In this document: in pieces, positions 18,800 through 30,706 of the stretch
Position numbering within the stretch: position 1 is the first letter of the stretch
Layout of the letters: the number at the start of each line of letters is the position of its first letter
Origin: Sphingopyxis macrogoltabida
GTDB lineage: Bacteria; Pseudomonadota; Alphaproteobacteria; Sphingomonadales; Sphingomonadaceae
Reading direction: 5' to 3'
DNA: 64,000 nt
Assembly (NCBI RefSeq): GCF_001307295.1
Contig: NZ_CP012700.1
Location: 2,111,001-2,175,000, forward strand
Program-made: the position numbers and the translations under genes
The notes under the pieces: model-generated
Databases searched by the model: none
What the model saw: only the letters and a program-made list of their open reading frames with translations
Told to the model about the DNA's origin: nothing

Positions 18800-19432
18800 T
18801 CAGCGCCCGAACAGGCCGATACGGAGCAGCAACAGGCCCTCGCTGCGCCAGCGCCGCTCGCCATCGCGCGCGGCAATCGCCGCCGCCCAGCGGTCGAGCA
18901 TCAGCAAGGCCTTGTTATCGCTGAAAGACCGAGTTTGCGGCGCGCTCTCGTTTCGCGCATTGGCGAAAAATTGCCTGGCATCGGCCATGCCTTGCTGGAG
19001 GCCCGCGCCCCACAGCAAACCCCAACGCGCACCGCCTTCGCCGCCCGACAGCGCGAACAGCGCTTCGCCGAACGCCGCCGCCGCGACGTTCCGCGCCGCT
19101 TCATCCTCGGCGAGCAGCATCGCTTCGGCGGCATCGACGAGCGTGTCGAGCCCTTCCTCGCCACTCCATGTCGCCTGCAGTTCGGCGAGCAAGGGCTCGC
19201 CCTTGGGCAGCGCCGCCGGGTCGCTCGCCAGCAACGCCGCCATGTCGCGCCACCAGGCGAGCTTGATCTGGCCGATCAGCGGCTCGCGTGCGTCATGCAG
19301 CAGCTTGGTCAGCCGTTCGGCCAGCGCCCAAAGCGCGGCGATGGCGGGGCGCCTCTCGCGAGGCACCGCCACCATCACGCGCGGATCGCGGATGTCCGGA
19401 TAGCTGAGGGTTTCGGTAACAGCGTCCTCCAT
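18800..19432 (-). CDS. squalene/phytoene synthase-like protein, short form
   Basis: 210 residues. The motif DAREPLIGQIKLAWWRDMAAL near residue 46 matches the first helix block of the phytoene/squalene synthase and NDUFAF6-like group. The two Asp-rich DxxxD sites are not clearly kept, so catalytic prenyl coupling is doubtful; it may be a non-catalytic relative. Stands alone between cysE and an intergenic palindrome upstream of pdhB. Confidence 0.65.
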   Translation of the reverse strand: MEDAVTETLSYPDIRDPRVMVAVPRERRPAIAALWALAERLTKLLHDAREPLIGQIKLAWWRDMAALLASDPAALPKGEPLLAELQATWSGEEGLDTLVDAAEAMLLAEDEAARNVAAAAFGEALFALSGGEGGARWGLLWGAGLQQGMADARQFFANARNESAPQTRSFSDNKALLMLDRWAAAIAARDGERRWRSEGLLLLRIGLFGR

Positions 19433-19457
19433 GGTCGGGCCGCTACCACCAGAACAT

Positions 19458-19540
19458 CGTCATTGCGAGCGAAGCGAAGCAATCCAGAGCGGTTTACGCA
19501 CACTCTGGATTGCCGCGTCGCTTCGCTCCTCGCAATGACG
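19458..19540. repeat. palindromic repeat, CGTCATTGCGAG family, copy 1
   Basis: Inverted repeat starting CGTCATTGCGAGCGAAGCG and ending CTCCTCGCAATGACG, with inner arms around CAATCCAGAG / CTCTGGATTG. It is the same family as 27685-27761 and 53655-53737. It lies just past the pdhB stop. Confidence 0.9.
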
Positions 19541-19547
19541 AGGATGT

Positions 19548-20936
<1,389 letters not shown>

Positions 20937-20937
20937 C

Positions 20938-22026
20938 TCAATATTGCTCCACCAGCACGTCGGTATAAAGTTCGTGAAGTTCGGGTTCGGGCGCGCTTTC
21001 CGCAAAGTCGGCCGATTCCGCGACGATCTGGCGGATTTCCTTGTCGATATCCTTGATCTTGTCTTCGGTGATACCGGCGTCGACCATCAGCTTCTTGAGA
21101 TGCTCGATCGCATCCGACTTGTCGCGCACCGCCTGCACCTCCTCGCGGCTGCGATATTTGGCGGGATCGGACATCGAATGGCCGCGATAGCGATAGGTCT
21201 TGAGTTCCATCAGCACCGGCCCCTTGCCCGCGCGCACCCATTCGAGCGCCGCTTCGGCGGCGCCGCGCACCGCGAGCACGTCCATGCCGTCGACCTGCAT
21301 GCCGGGGATGCGGAAACTTTCGCCGCGGCGGTAGAGCTGGTCCTCGGCCGACGACCGATTGACCGACGTGCCCATCGCATATTGGTTGTTCTCGATCACG
21401 AAGATGATCGGCAGCTTCCACAGCTCGGCCATGTTGAAGCTTTCATAGACCTGCCCCTGGTTCGAGGCACCGTCGCCGAAATAGGCCATGGCGACGCCGC
21501 CGTCGCCGCGATATTTGTGCGCAAAGGCAAGCCCGGTGCCCAGCGACACCTGCGCGCCGACGATGCCGTGGCCGCCATAGAATTTATGCTCGACGCTGAA
21601 CATGTGCATCGAACCGCCCTTGCCGCGCGAAATGCCCGCGGCGCGGCCGGTCAGTTCGGCCATGATCACCTTGGGATCGATGCCGTAGGCGAGCATGTGG
21701 CCATGGTCGCGATAACCGGTGATGACGCTGTCCTTGTCGCCATCGAGCGCCGACTGCAGGCCAACCGCCACGGCTTCCTGGCCGATATAGAGATGGCAGA
21801 AACCGCCGATCAGGCCGAGACCGTAAAGCTGCCCGGCCTTTTCCTCGAAGCGGCGGATGAGCAGCATCTCGCGGTAGAACTTCTCGAGTTCTTCGGGCGT
21901 GGCGTCATAGGGTGCGGGATCGCGCGGGGATTCGCGATTGGTCGCGGGAGCTGGGGTGGAAGCGACTTTTTTTGGCGCGGCAGTCTTGCGCGCGGGTGCT
22001 TTGGCCAAGGGAGGTTTCCTTTGCAT
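20938..22026 (-). CDS. pdhA: pyruvate dehydrogenase E1 alpha subunit
   Basis: 362 residues. Low-complexity Ala/Pro/Lys N-terminus (1-40), then E1-alpha: [31 protein letters not shown], the thiamine-diphosphate motif [20 protein letters not shown], and the phosphorylation-loop-like region [15 protein letters not shown]. Forms the heterotetramer with PdhB. The ATG at 22026 is the only suitable start. Confidence 0.97.
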   Translation of the reverse strand: MQRKPPLAKAPARKTAAPKKVASTPAPATNRESPRDPAPYDATPEELEKFYREMLLIRRFEEKAGQLYGLGLIGGFCHLYIGQEAVAVGLQSALDGDKDSVITGYRDHGHMLAYGIDPKVIMAELTGRAAGISRGKGGSMHMFSVEHKFYGGHGIVGAQVSLGTGLAFAHKYRGDGGVAMAYFGDGASNQGQVYESFNMAELWKLPIIFVIENNQYAMGTSVNRSSAEDQLYRRGESFRIPGMQVDGMDVLAVRGAAEAALEWVRAGKGPVLMELKTYRYRGHSMSDPAKYRSREEVQAVRDKSDAIEHLKKLMVDAGITEDKIKDIDKEIRQIVAESADFAESAPEPELHELYTDVLVEQY

Positions 22027-22147
22027 TTAGCCGTTACGGCAAGGCTCCCTATAGGACCGCCATGTCATGCTTGGCAACGCCCCCGAACGGCGGCGCGCCA
22101 TTGTCTTACGTATGCAGCAAAATAGGAAAAACTACCCGTAGCAGCGC

Positions 22148-22474
22148 TCAGGGTTTCGCGTCCGGCTCCATCGGAATGATCACCTCGTCCGGGTGATAGG
22201 CGCCGAGCTTCTCGCGCACATATTCCTCGGCGAGGTCGGGGTCGACGCGCCGCCGGTCGAGGAGGTTGACGCGGTTCTGCAGTTCGTTCTGCCGCTTGGT
22301 CAGCTCGGTCAGGACGACACGTTTCTTTTCGACCGACTGGCCATAGTCGCCCCAGGCATAAAGCCCGGTCGGACCAAAGATGATATAGCCGATCATCGCC
22401 AGTACCGCGATCACCGCCACCGCGGGGCCGACGGCCCGGTTCATCGATTTGCGGAATTTGTGGCGCTGCGTCAT
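22148..22474 (-). CDS. ftsB: septum formation initiator FtsB/DivIC
   Basis: 108 residues with the family layout: basic cytoplasmic N-terminus, one TM helix (AVAVIAVLAMIGYIIFG, about residues 18-35), then a periplasmic leucine-zipper coiled coil (VLTELTKRQNELQNRVNLLD) and a short C-terminal part ending MEPDAKP. Bridges FtsL and FtsQ in the divisome. The ATG at 22474 gives the usual size. Same-strand neighbour of pdhA, as in many alphaproteobacteria. Confidence 0.92.
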   Translation of the reverse strand: MTQRHKFRKSMNRAVGPAVAVIAVLAMIGYIIFGPTGLYAWGDYGQSVEKKRVVLTELTKRQNELQNRVNLLDRRRVDPDLAEEYVREKLGAYHPDEVIIPMEPDAKP

Positions 22475-22566
22475 TTCGGCCCTTGAATCAGAGTTGATTC
22501 GTGGCGTCAAGGCGTCATTGCCGATCCTTCCACAGTATCCCGACGAAATATGCACAGCCTTTGCCG

Positions 22567-24072
22567 CTATTGCGACGAACGACACCTCGTACCACGGGAC
22601 TCGCCGCTATTTTCGTTCACGATGCAACTGTGCCCCTTATCGCCCGTCGCAACCGGTACGCCCTTCGAGAAAATCAACGTCATCGAATGCGCCCCGCCCA
22701 TGCTGGGCGGCATATGGGCTATGGGACGCAAAACGCGAAACACGTCACTTTTTTCGCGTTTCACCGCGCCCGAACCGACGAGTTGCGAGATTCCCATCTG
22801 ACTGGGAAGCACGAGATATTTTTCGACCTTCGATTTCGAAACCACCTGCCGCGGATCGACCCTTACCAGCCCCGCCGGCCAATAGCGCACGGCATCGGCC
22901 CAAGTCGCTGCATCGAAACCCTTCGGCAACGCAGCGTCCGTTTCCCGGGCCGATGCGATCTGTCCCGACGGCAGGGAAATGCCCTGCGGCGAATAGGTCG
23001 CGAACACCGCGTCAGGCTCGCGCTGCAGAGAGGACCGGATCGAGGCGAGCGACCTTTGGGCATCGGGCTCGCCGAGTTGGCTGAAATAGTTCGGACATCC
23101 GGCCGGCGCGATCTGCACCTTGTCCGGCGAAACGCCGGTCACCCCCGAGGCCGACGTTCCGCCTGGCGCTGCCTTCAACGAAGACGCCACCACCTGGCGC
23201 ACCCGGCCGGTCGCGCCGCGTAGCCGCCAGATCATCGATTCATAAGAGGTCAGGATCAAATAAAGCGGCCTCGAACCCGGCTCGATCGTCACGTCGATCA
23301 AATTGGTCTCGCTGTCCTGGCCGCCAATCACCGCCGACGAAATGGCCTGACCGTCATAGGTGCCAAAGACAAGCAGCTGCGCATCGGGCGGCAATGCCGC
23401 AAGGTTACAAATCGGAGCATTGCGCGCCGTCCGAATTTGCTGCAAGCGATCCGCGATTTGGGCATATTCGTCCTTCGACAGCGTCCCGTCGCCGTCGCTG
23501 TCGAAGCGTTTGAACAATTGTTCGGCGCGCGCGATCAATTCGACCGCAGTCAGCTTGCCGTCGCCGTCCGGATCCAGCGCCAGAAAGCCGTCGAACGAAC
23601 GGTCGCGGCGGCCGCCGGGTTCGCGGTCCGCCGCTTCGCGCAAGGTCACGACGCCATCGCCGTCGGCGTCGTAAAGCCCCATCATCGCCTCGGCCTCCCG
23701 CGACCGCTGATCGGCGTCGCGGCCCGCCCCCAGTTCGATTTCCGCGCGCGTCACGCGAAAATCGCCGTCATAATCATATGACAGGATCTGCTGGATGTTC
23801 CGCGCCCGCTCCTGCGTTTCGCCCTGCAACCGCTGAAAATCGATGTCGGCCCGGTCGAGGCCGTCACCGTCCCGGTCGATCGCGCGAAGGCGGCTCACCA
23901 CCTGGGCGATATATTGTTCGATATGGGTACCGGGGTTGAGTCCTTCGGCCAGCGGCTCGGCGATTTCGGCCAAGCCATTCTCTTGCGAAGCCTTCGCCAC
24001 CGCCGCCACGACCACCGCGGTTGCCATCGCCGCCGCGCCCGCCACCAGAGCGCTTTTACCTTTGACCCGCAT
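22567..24072 (-). CDS. exported protein with five EF-hand motifs and an unknown C-terminal domain
   Basis: 501 residues. N-terminal hydrophobic signal or anchor (residues 8-27). EF-hand calcium loops start near residues 66 (DRDGDGLDRADI), 100 (DYDGDFRVTRAE), 135 (DADGDGVVTLRE), 167 (DPDGDGKLTAVE) and 191 (DSDGDGTLSKDE). From about 215 to the end there is a separate domain with CNLAALPPDAQLLVFGTYDG and FSKGVPVATGDKG, which I cannot assign. It probably senses or stores calcium in the periplasm. It is inserted between eno and ftsB, which are usually closer in relatives. Confidence 0.8.
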   Translation of the reverse strand: MRVKGKSALVAGAAAMATAVVVAAVAKASQENGLAEIAEPLAEGLNPGTHIEQYIAQVVSRLRAIDRDGDGLDRADIDFQRLQGETQERARNIQQILSYDYDGDFRVTRAEIELGAGRDADQRSREAEAMMGLYDADGDGVVTLREAADREPGGRRDRSFDGFLALDPDGDGKLTAVELIARAEQLFKRFDSDGDGTLSKDEYAQIADRLQQIRTARNAPICNLAALPPDAQLLVFGTYDGQAISSAVIGGQDSETNLIDVTIEPGSRPLYLILTSYESMIWRLRGATGRVRQVVASSLKAAPGGTSASGVTGVSPDKVQIAPAGCPNYFSQLGEPDAQRSLASIRSSLQREPDAVFATYSPQGISLPSGQIASARETDAALPKGFDAATWADAVRYWPAGLVRVDPRQVVSKSKVEKYLVLPSQMGISQLVGSGAVKREKSDVFRVLRPIAHMPPSMGGAHSMTLIFSKGVPVATGDKGHSCIVNENSGESRGTRCRSSQ

Positions 24073-24159
24073 GCAGCTTTACCCCTGCCAAACCGGCCGA
24101 TGACCGGCCGGCCGATTTATCAGCGCGGGGTTAACGCATGCTATCCGCGATCCATCCCA

Positions 24160-25506
<1,347 letters not shown>

Positions 25507-25647
25507 CTAGTGCAACCGTTCGATCGGCCGTGCAGGAATTTTGCTGGCCTATGGAACCATTGGGCCCGCCTTGCTATATATCCAGACAGGACCAAAGGGG
25601 ACGTTCGCTGACGCGGCGCCCGACAAAAGAAGAAGAGGACAAAGCCG

Positions 25648-26193
25648 ATGGCCAAAGCCGCTACTCCCGCGACGAAGAAAGTTGCCGCTCCCCGTCCCAA
25701 GGCGCCCGCGAAGGCCGCCGCCACCAAGGCCGCGCCCGCGCGCAAGCCTGCCGCGGCAAAGGCCGTCCAGGATCATCCGATCCGCGACCAGATCGCCGCG
25801 ACGCGCGATACGATCAAGTCCGAAGCGTCAAAGAAGGCCGCCTCGCTGAAAGACGAAGCGACGGCGCTGAAGAACCAAGCCTCCGCCAAGGCGCGCGACG
25901 CCGCGACGAAGGGCAAGGACAAGGCGGCCGAGGCCGTCGGCAGCCTCGCCAAGCTGCTCGAGGACAGCGCCGGCACCGTCGATACGAAATTCGGCAAGCA
26001 ATATGGCGACTATGCCCGTTCGGCTGCCTCGACCGTCGCCGGCCTTGCGACGACGCTCGACAAGAAGGATCTCGACGAGCTCGCCGCTTCGACCAAGGAT
26101 ATGGTCAAGAAGAACCCGGCGATCGCCGTCGGCGCCGCCACGGTGATCGGCTTTGTCCTTGCCCGCATGCTCAAGGGCTCGAACAACGGCTGA
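25648..26193 (+). CDS. Ala/Lys-rich protein with a C-terminal membrane anchor (ElaB/YqjD/DUF883-like)
   Basis: 181 residues. Residues 1-45 are a histone-H1-like Lys/Ala/Pro tail; 50-150 form long amphipathic helices; a glycine-containing TM helix (PAIAVGAATVIGFVLARML) ends the protein. This matches the YqjD/ElaB type of inner-membrane-anchored, ribosome- or DNA-associated stress proteins in layout only. First of four closely spaced plus-strand genes. Ribosome-binding site AGAAGAGG. Confidence 0.72.
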   Translation: MAKAATPATKKVAAPRPKAPAKAAATKAAPARKPAAAKAVQDHPIRDQIAATRDTIKSEASKKAASLKDEATALKNQASAKARDAATKGKDKAAEAVGSLAKLLEDSAGTVDTKFGKQYGDYARSAASTVAGLATTLDKKDLDELAASTKDMVKKNPAIAVGAATVIGFVLARMLKGSNNG

Positions 26194-26199
26194 TCCGAC

Positions 26200-26649
26200 T
26201 TGCCCTCTCCCGATCATGACACCTCGCCTTCCCCGGATCAGCGCAGCTTTGATGGCATAAGTCACGGCTACGCTCCCGGCGGACGGCCGATCACGCCGCC
26301 GCCGGTGCCGCTCGAAAAGATCGTCGGCGACGTCGTCGACAATCTGCAATCGGCGGCAGAGGCTGAGCTAACCCTGCTCAAGGCGCGCGGCGCGCTGGCG
26401 TACCACGGCGTCGGCTGGACTTCGGCGTGGGGCTTCGTCGCCGCCTGCGCGCTGCTTGTCGCGATGCTGGCGCTCGCGTTCGGCGCGATCCTCGTGCTTG
26501 CCCAGCATATCGGGCCGCTGCTCGCGACGCTGATCGTCTTTGCGGTGCTGCTGGCGATCGCCGCCTTTGCCGGATGGCGCGCGCGCCTCAGCTATGGCGA
26601 CGTCAAAGCGGCGTTCCGTGACGATCTGCTCGCGGAGGGAGACGATTGA
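26200..26649 (+). CDS. phage-holin-like / YqjE-type membrane protein
   Basis: 149 residues. A soluble N-terminus, an amphipathic helix (IVGDVVDNLQSAAEAELTLLK) and two TM helices (about 83-105 and 107-127) are the hallmark of the YqjE/Holin-X superfamily DUF1469. TTG start at 26200, six bases after the previous stop; a missing ATG makes the exact start uncertain. The end overlaps the next gene by one base. Confidence 0.75.
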   Translation: MPSPDHDTSPSPDQRSFDGISHGYAPGGRPITPPPVPLEKIVGDVVDNLQSAAEAELTLLKARGALAYHGVGWTSAWGFVAACALLVAMLALAFGAILVLAQHIGPLLATLIVFAVLLAIAAFAGWRARLSYGDVKAAFRDDLLAEGDD

Positions 26650-27041
26650 TGCGCCCTTCCCGAACCCGCCTGATCAACGCCGCGCGCCGATCGATGATCG
26701 AACGTGCCGAATTGCGCCGCAAGCTGGGGGTGGCCGGCAACGCGCTGAAGCCCGGCGCATTGCTCAGCCGCGGCAAATATCGCGTCGGCGAAAAGGTCGA
26801 CGATGCCGCGCATGCGGTTCGCAAGGAATTTCAGAGCAACCGCCTGCCGATAGCGCTCGCCGCGGTTGCGGGCGTCGCGTGGCTGTTTCGCGAACCGATC
26901 AAGGAACATGTGCCCCGGCTGGGGCGCAAAATACAGGAACTCGCGGCCTCGGTCGCCGACCGGCTGCATCCCGGTGACGCCGAACCAGCGGATGACGACG
27001 ATATCGAGATAGTGGAGGACGATAATGAAGCCGCTCAGTGA
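26649..27041 (+). CDS. small basic protein with one membrane segment (YqjK-like position)
   Basis: 130 residues: a basic helical N-terminus, one hydrophobic segment (LPIALAAVAGVAWLF near residue 75), and a strongly acidic tail (DDDDIEIVEDDNE). Third gene of the stress-type cluster; its ATG overlaps the previous stop (TGATG). No family assigned beyond position. Confidence 0.65.
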   Translation: MRPSRTRLINAARRSMIERAELRRKLGVAGNALKPGALLSRGKYRVGEKVDDAAHAVRKEFQSNRLPIALAAVAGVAWLFREPIKEHVPRLGRKIQELAASVADRLHPGDAEPADDDDIEIVEDDNEAAQ

Positions 27042-27381
27042 AACCGCCAGCGACGCCCGCGCCAAAGCGAGCGAACTTGCCGAGAAGACCGCCGAAAACG
27101 CCCGCGCCACCGCCGAGGCGGCGAAGGCCCGCATCCAGGACGGTTATGGCCGCGCCCGCGCCGCGACGGGTGAGCTTGCCGCAAAGGCAAGCGAACAGGC
27201 CGAGGTCGCACGCGAAGCCGCGGGTCAGGCTTATGAAAAAGGCAAGGTGCAGGCCAAGCGCGCGGGCAGCAAGCTCAAGACGGTGGCCGAGGAACAGCCG
27301 CTGGCATTGCTCGCCGGCGCGGTCGCGGTCGGGGCGCTGCTCGGTTCGTTGCTTCCCAAGGGCCGCCAGAACGAGGACTGA
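27025..27381 (+). CDS. Ala-rich helical protein with C-terminal TM segment (CsbD/DUF883-like)
   Basis: 118 residues, almost all heptad-like Ala/Lys/Glu repeats (LAEKTAENARATAEAAKARI), then LALLAGAVAVGALLGSLLP as a glycine-zipper TM helix. Resembles late-embryogenesis-abundant and DUF883 proteins linked to envelope or desiccation stress. Starts 17 bases inside the preceding gene, so the four genes are one unit. Confidence 0.7.
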   Translation: MKPLSETASDARAKASELAEKTAENARATAEAAKARIQDGYGRARAATGELAAKASEQAEVAREAAGQAYEKGKVQAKRAGSKLKTVAEEQPLALLAGAVAVGALLGSLLPKGRQNED

Positions 27382-27462
27382 GGCGGACTTGCCGGAATGG
27401 CGCCGCACTGGTAGGGGCCGCGGCTTCTCCCCTCCCCGGCGCTAGCCCGCAAGGAAAGCATC

Positions 27463-27678
27463 ATGAGCAAATTGCATCTCGTGTTCGGTGGACGCGTCAG
27501 CGATCCGCAGACGCTCGACTTCGTCGATCTCAGCAATCTGGACGTCGTTGGGCTGTTCCCCGACTATAAGTCCGCCGAAAAAGCGTGGCGCGCCGCCGCG
27601 CAGCGCACCGTCGACGATGCCGAGATGAAATATGTCGTCGTCCATCTGCACAAGCTGCTGCAGCCGGACGCAGAGTAA
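27463..27678 (+). CDS. DUF4170 family protein
   Basis: 71 residues. The sequence LHLVFGGRVSDPQTLDFVDL followed by VVGLFPDYKSAEKAWRAAAQ is the family pattern, found widely in alphaproteobacteria and of unknown function. Strong ribosome-binding site AAGGAAA. Followed by palindromic repeat copy 2. Confidence 0.85.
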   Translation: MSKLHLVFGGRVSDPQTLDFVDLSNLDVVGLFPDYKSAEKAWRAAAQRTVDDAEMKYVVVHLHKLLQPDAE

Positions 27679-27684
27679 GCCCTT

Positions 27685-27761
27685 CGTCATTGCGAGCGTA
27701 GCGAAGCAATCCAGAGTAGGCGTAAACCGCCCTGGATTGCTTCGCTACGCTCGCAATGACG
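27685..27761. repeat. palindromic repeat, CGTCATTGCGAG family, copy 2
   Basis: Nearly perfect long inverted repeat, CGTCATTGCGAGCGTAGCGA to TCGCTACGCTCGCAATGACG, lying between convergent genes. Confidence 0.92.
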
Positions 27762-27772
27762 CGAATTAAGAG

Positions 27773-28051
27773 TCAGCGGAAATTGTCGGCGTATGCCTGA
27801 ATCTTGAGCGTCCGGACGGGCGTCGCGGTCACCTCCACCTCGATGCCGTTCTTCTCGGCGTAGGCGAGCGCCTCTTCGCAACTCGCAAAGCCCAGCCGCA
27901 ACTGGCGCTGCGTGTCGCCGCTGCCGGCCCAGCCCATCAGCGGGTCGGCCTTGCGCGCTTCGGCCGGAGCGAATTCCAGCATCCAGCGCTGCGTTCCCGC
28001 GCGCCCCGACTGCATGGCATTCTTGGGCTTCTGGAAAATACGCGCTTTCAT
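27773..28051 (-). CDS. NDUFS4-like complex I accessory subunit (ETC complex I conserved region)
   Basis: 92 residues. Core features: ARIFQKPKNAMQSGRAGTQR, WMLEFAP, DPLMGWAGSGDTQRQLRLGF and a C-terminal Y-A-x-N-F ending, the bacterial form of the 18-kDa NDUFS4 subunit found in alphaproteobacteria. Likely binds complex I at the matrix/cytoplasm arm. Start chosen at the ATG giving MKARIFQ; the longer upstream frame is unsupported. Confidence 0.9.
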   Translation of the reverse strand: MKARIFQKPKNAMQSGRAGTQRWMLEFAPAEARKADPLMGWAGSGDTQRQLRLGFASCEEALAYAEKNGIEVEVTATPVRTLKIQAYADNFR

Positions 28052-28141
28052 CGGGTCGTCCTGATCAAGTGGCTGTGCCGCCGCCTTAGCGGGAAGCGTT
28101 TCTGACGAAAAGAGGGAAAGCCCCGATGCAATCCTTTCCAT

Positions 28142-28218
28142 CGTCACCCCGGACTTGATCCGGGGTCCATTTGCGCCGGCGCTGGAAGAATGGATCCCGA
28201 ATCAAGTCCGGGATGACG
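28142..28218. repeat. palindromic repeat, CGTCACCCCGGA family
   Basis: CGTCACCCCGGACTTGATCC ... with the right arm ending TCAAGTCCGGGATGACG; related copy at 3278-3347. Lies between the NDUFS4-like gene and hrpB. Confidence 0.9.
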
Positions 28219-28240
28219 AAGATTTGGGCGGATCGGGCAA

Positions 28241-30706
28241 TTATTGCGCGTCGCGGCGTGCCTGTGCCGCTTTGGTCATCAGCGTCGGACGCGCATTCGC
28301 CGGGTCGTCGGGCCAGCTATGCTTGGGATAGCGGCCGCGCATCTCCTTCGCGACCTCCGCCCAGCTTCCGCTCCAGAAGGATGCGATATCGCGCGTCGTT
28401 TGGATCGGGCGATGCGCCGGCGACGTGAGCGCGAGGACGAGCGGCACGGGCGGATCGCCGATCACCGGATGACGCGCGAGCCCGAACATCTCCTGCGCGC
28501 GCACCGCCACCGTAGGGCCGCCATCGGCGCCATAATCGATCGCGTGGCGGCTGCCCGCCGGCGTCGCATAATCCGCCGGCGCCAGCTTTTCGAGCAATTG
28601 CCGCGCCGGCCAGTCGAGCAGCTGCATCAGCGCATCGGCAAGCCGCTGGTCGCCGATATCGCGGAGCCCGCGCGATTTTTCGAGCAACGGCGCGAGCCAG
28701 ATGTCGAGGCTGTCGGCGAGCGCCGGCGCAGAGAGCGTATCGAGCCCGGCGAAGGACGCGCGCTGACGTAGCGCGTGCGATGTCGGCCCCCAGCCGATGA
28801 GCCCGAGCCCCTTCTCGCGGACGGCCGCGAGACGCACCGCCATATCGTCTTCGGCGCCCTCGCTACGCCCCGCCTGGCCGCTCGCCAGCGCGATGGCGCC
28901 GAGCCGGCGTTCGCGGCGATGATCGACGCGGTCGGTCGCGGCGTCATAGCTGCTCGCCTGATGCGACACGATCTGTCCGGCAAAAATGGCCTCGACCTCG
29001 GCGCGGTCGATCGCCGCCGCGGCGAGGATGCGTACCCCCGCAGCATGGCCCTGCGCGTCGGCAATCGCGAGCCACTCGCTGCCCGCCAGCGGGTCGAGCG
29101 GATCGATGCGATAGGCACGCCCGCCCACACTCAGATAGTCGCCGCGCTGGCCGGCGCGCGCTCGCGCCACCCGGTCGGGCCAAGCCGTCGCAATCCAGCC
29201 GCCGACCGAACGCGTATCGATGGCGCCTGTATCGGCCGCCAGCCTCTCGCCGATCCCGGCCAGCCGCCGCGCGAGCCGCCACGCCCCTTCGGCGCGGTCG
29301 CCCTTCGACCCTTTCCAGCGCGCCAGCCGCGCCTCGACATCGACACCGCGTCCGCCGAGCCCGGGTTCGGTGAGCAGCACCGCCAGCCGCGCCGCCAGTT
29401 CGCTTTCATCCGCGCGCGCGGCATCGAGCAGCATATGCGCGAGCGGCACCGGCAGGGGGATGGCGGCGAGCGCCTTGCCGTGCGCGGTGATGCGTCCGTC
29501 GGCGGTCAGCGCCCCGATCACCTGCAGCCGCGATTTCGCCTCGGCGACCGCGGCGGGCGACGGCGGGTCGAGCCAGCCGAGCTGGCGCGGATCAACGATG
29601 CCCCAGCTCGCGCAATCGAGCACGACGGGCATCAGGTCATTCTCGTGGATTTCGGGCGGGTCGAACGGCGGCATGCCCGCCGTTGCCGGCGCTTCCCACA
29701 GGCGATAGGCGACCCCCGGCCCCTGCCGCGCCGCACGCCCGGCACGCTGGGTGGCCGACGCCTGGCTCGCACGTTCGGTGACAAGACGCGTGATGCCCGC
29801 CGCCTTGTCGAAGCGCGGGCGTCGCGACAGGCCGGCGTCGATCACAATCCGCACGCCCTCGATCGTCAGGCTGGTTTCGGCGATGCTCGTCGCGAGGATC
29901 AGCTTGCGCGCGCCGCCGGGATCGCGGACGAGCGCCCGCCGCTGCATCGCCGGGTCGATCTGCCCGTGCAGGCGATGGACGACGAGCGGCAGGCGTGCGT
30001 CCTCGACCGCCGCCGCAGCCCGTTCGATATCGGCGGCACCGGGCAGGAAGGCGAGCATGTCGCCCTCACTCTCTTCGACCAGTGCCTGCCGCACCGCGCC
30101 CAGCACGCTGGCCTCCAGCCGGTCTTCGGCGCGGCGGCCGATATGACGGAGTTCGAGCGGCCAGATCTTGCCCTCGCTCCGCACCACCGGCGCATCGCCG
30201 AGGAGCGCCCCGAAGCGCGCCCCGTCGAGCGTCGCCGACATTGCGACGAGGCGAAGATCGTCGCGCAGCCCCTGTTGCGCGTCGATCGCCAGCGCCAGCG
30301 CGAAATCGCCGTCGAGGCTGCGTTCATGGACTTCGTCGAACAGCACCGCCGACACGCCGGCAAGTTCGGGATCGGCGAGGATGCGATTGCGGAACAGCCC
30401 CGGCGTCATCACGAGCAGGCGCGTCGCCGCCGACTGCTTGCTGTCGAGGCGGGTTGCGTAACCGACCGGCCCGCCGACCGCGACGCCCATCTCTTCGGCG
30501 ATCCGCTCGGCGGCAGCGCGCGCGGCAAGCCGCCGCGGCGACAGCAGCCACACCTCGCCCTTGCACCAGGGCTGATCGAGCAGCGCCGGGGCGACGCGCG
30601 TCGTCTTGCCCGCGCCCGGCGGCGCGACGACGACCGCATTGGGCTTCAGCACCAGCGCCGCCATGATGTCGGGGAGCACGATATCGATCGGCAGCGGGAT
30701 CGTCAT
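28241..30706 (-). CDS. hrpB: ATP-dependent helicase HrpB
   Basis: 821 residues. DEAH/RHA helicase: Walker A APPGAGKTT near residue 31, DEVHERS (DEVH box) near 125, MSATLDG, and motif VI QRAGRAARQGPG. The long C-terminal HrpB-specific region ends with YPKHSWPDDP, a known family ending. RNA helicase of uncertain substrate. The ATG overlaps the upstream DUF1801 stop (ATGA). Confidence 0.96.
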   Translation of the reverse strand: MTIPLPIDIVLPDIMAALVLKPNAVVVAPPGAGKTTRVAPALLDQPWCKGEVWLLSPRRLAARAAAERIAEEMGVAVGGPVGYATRLDSKQSAATRLLVMTPGLFRNRILADPELAGVSAVLFDEVHERSLDGDFALALAIDAQQGLRDDLRLVAMSATLDGARFGALLGDAPVVRSEGKIWPLELRHIGRRAEDRLEASVLGAVRQALVEESEGDMLAFLPGAADIERAAAAVEDARLPLVVHRLHGQIDPAMQRRALVRDPGGARKLILATSIAETSLTIEGVRIVIDAGLSRRPRFDKAAGITRLVTERASQASATQRAGRAARQGPGVAYRLWEAPATAGMPPFDPPEIHENDLMPVVLDCASWGIVDPRQLGWLDPPSPAAVAEAKSRLQVIGALTADGRITAHGKALAAIPLPVPLAHMLLDAARADESELAARLAVLLTEPGLGGRGVDVEARLARWKGSKGDRAEGAWRLARRLAGIGERLAADTGAIDTRSVGGWIATAWPDRVARARAGQRGDYLSVGGRAYRIDPLDPLAGSEWLAIADAQGHAAGVRILAAAAIDRAEVEAIFAGQIVSHQASSYDAATDRVDHRRERRLGAIALASGQAGRSEGAEDDMAVRLAAVREKGLGLIGWGPTSHALRQRASFAGLDTLSAPALADSLDIWLAPLLEKSRGLRDIGDQRLADALMQLLDWPARQLLEKLAPADYATPAGSRHAIDYGADGGPTVAVRAQEMFGLARHPVIGDPPVPLVLALTSPAHRPIQTTRDIASFWSGSWAEVAKEMRGRYPKHSWPDDPANARPTLMTKAAQARRDAQ

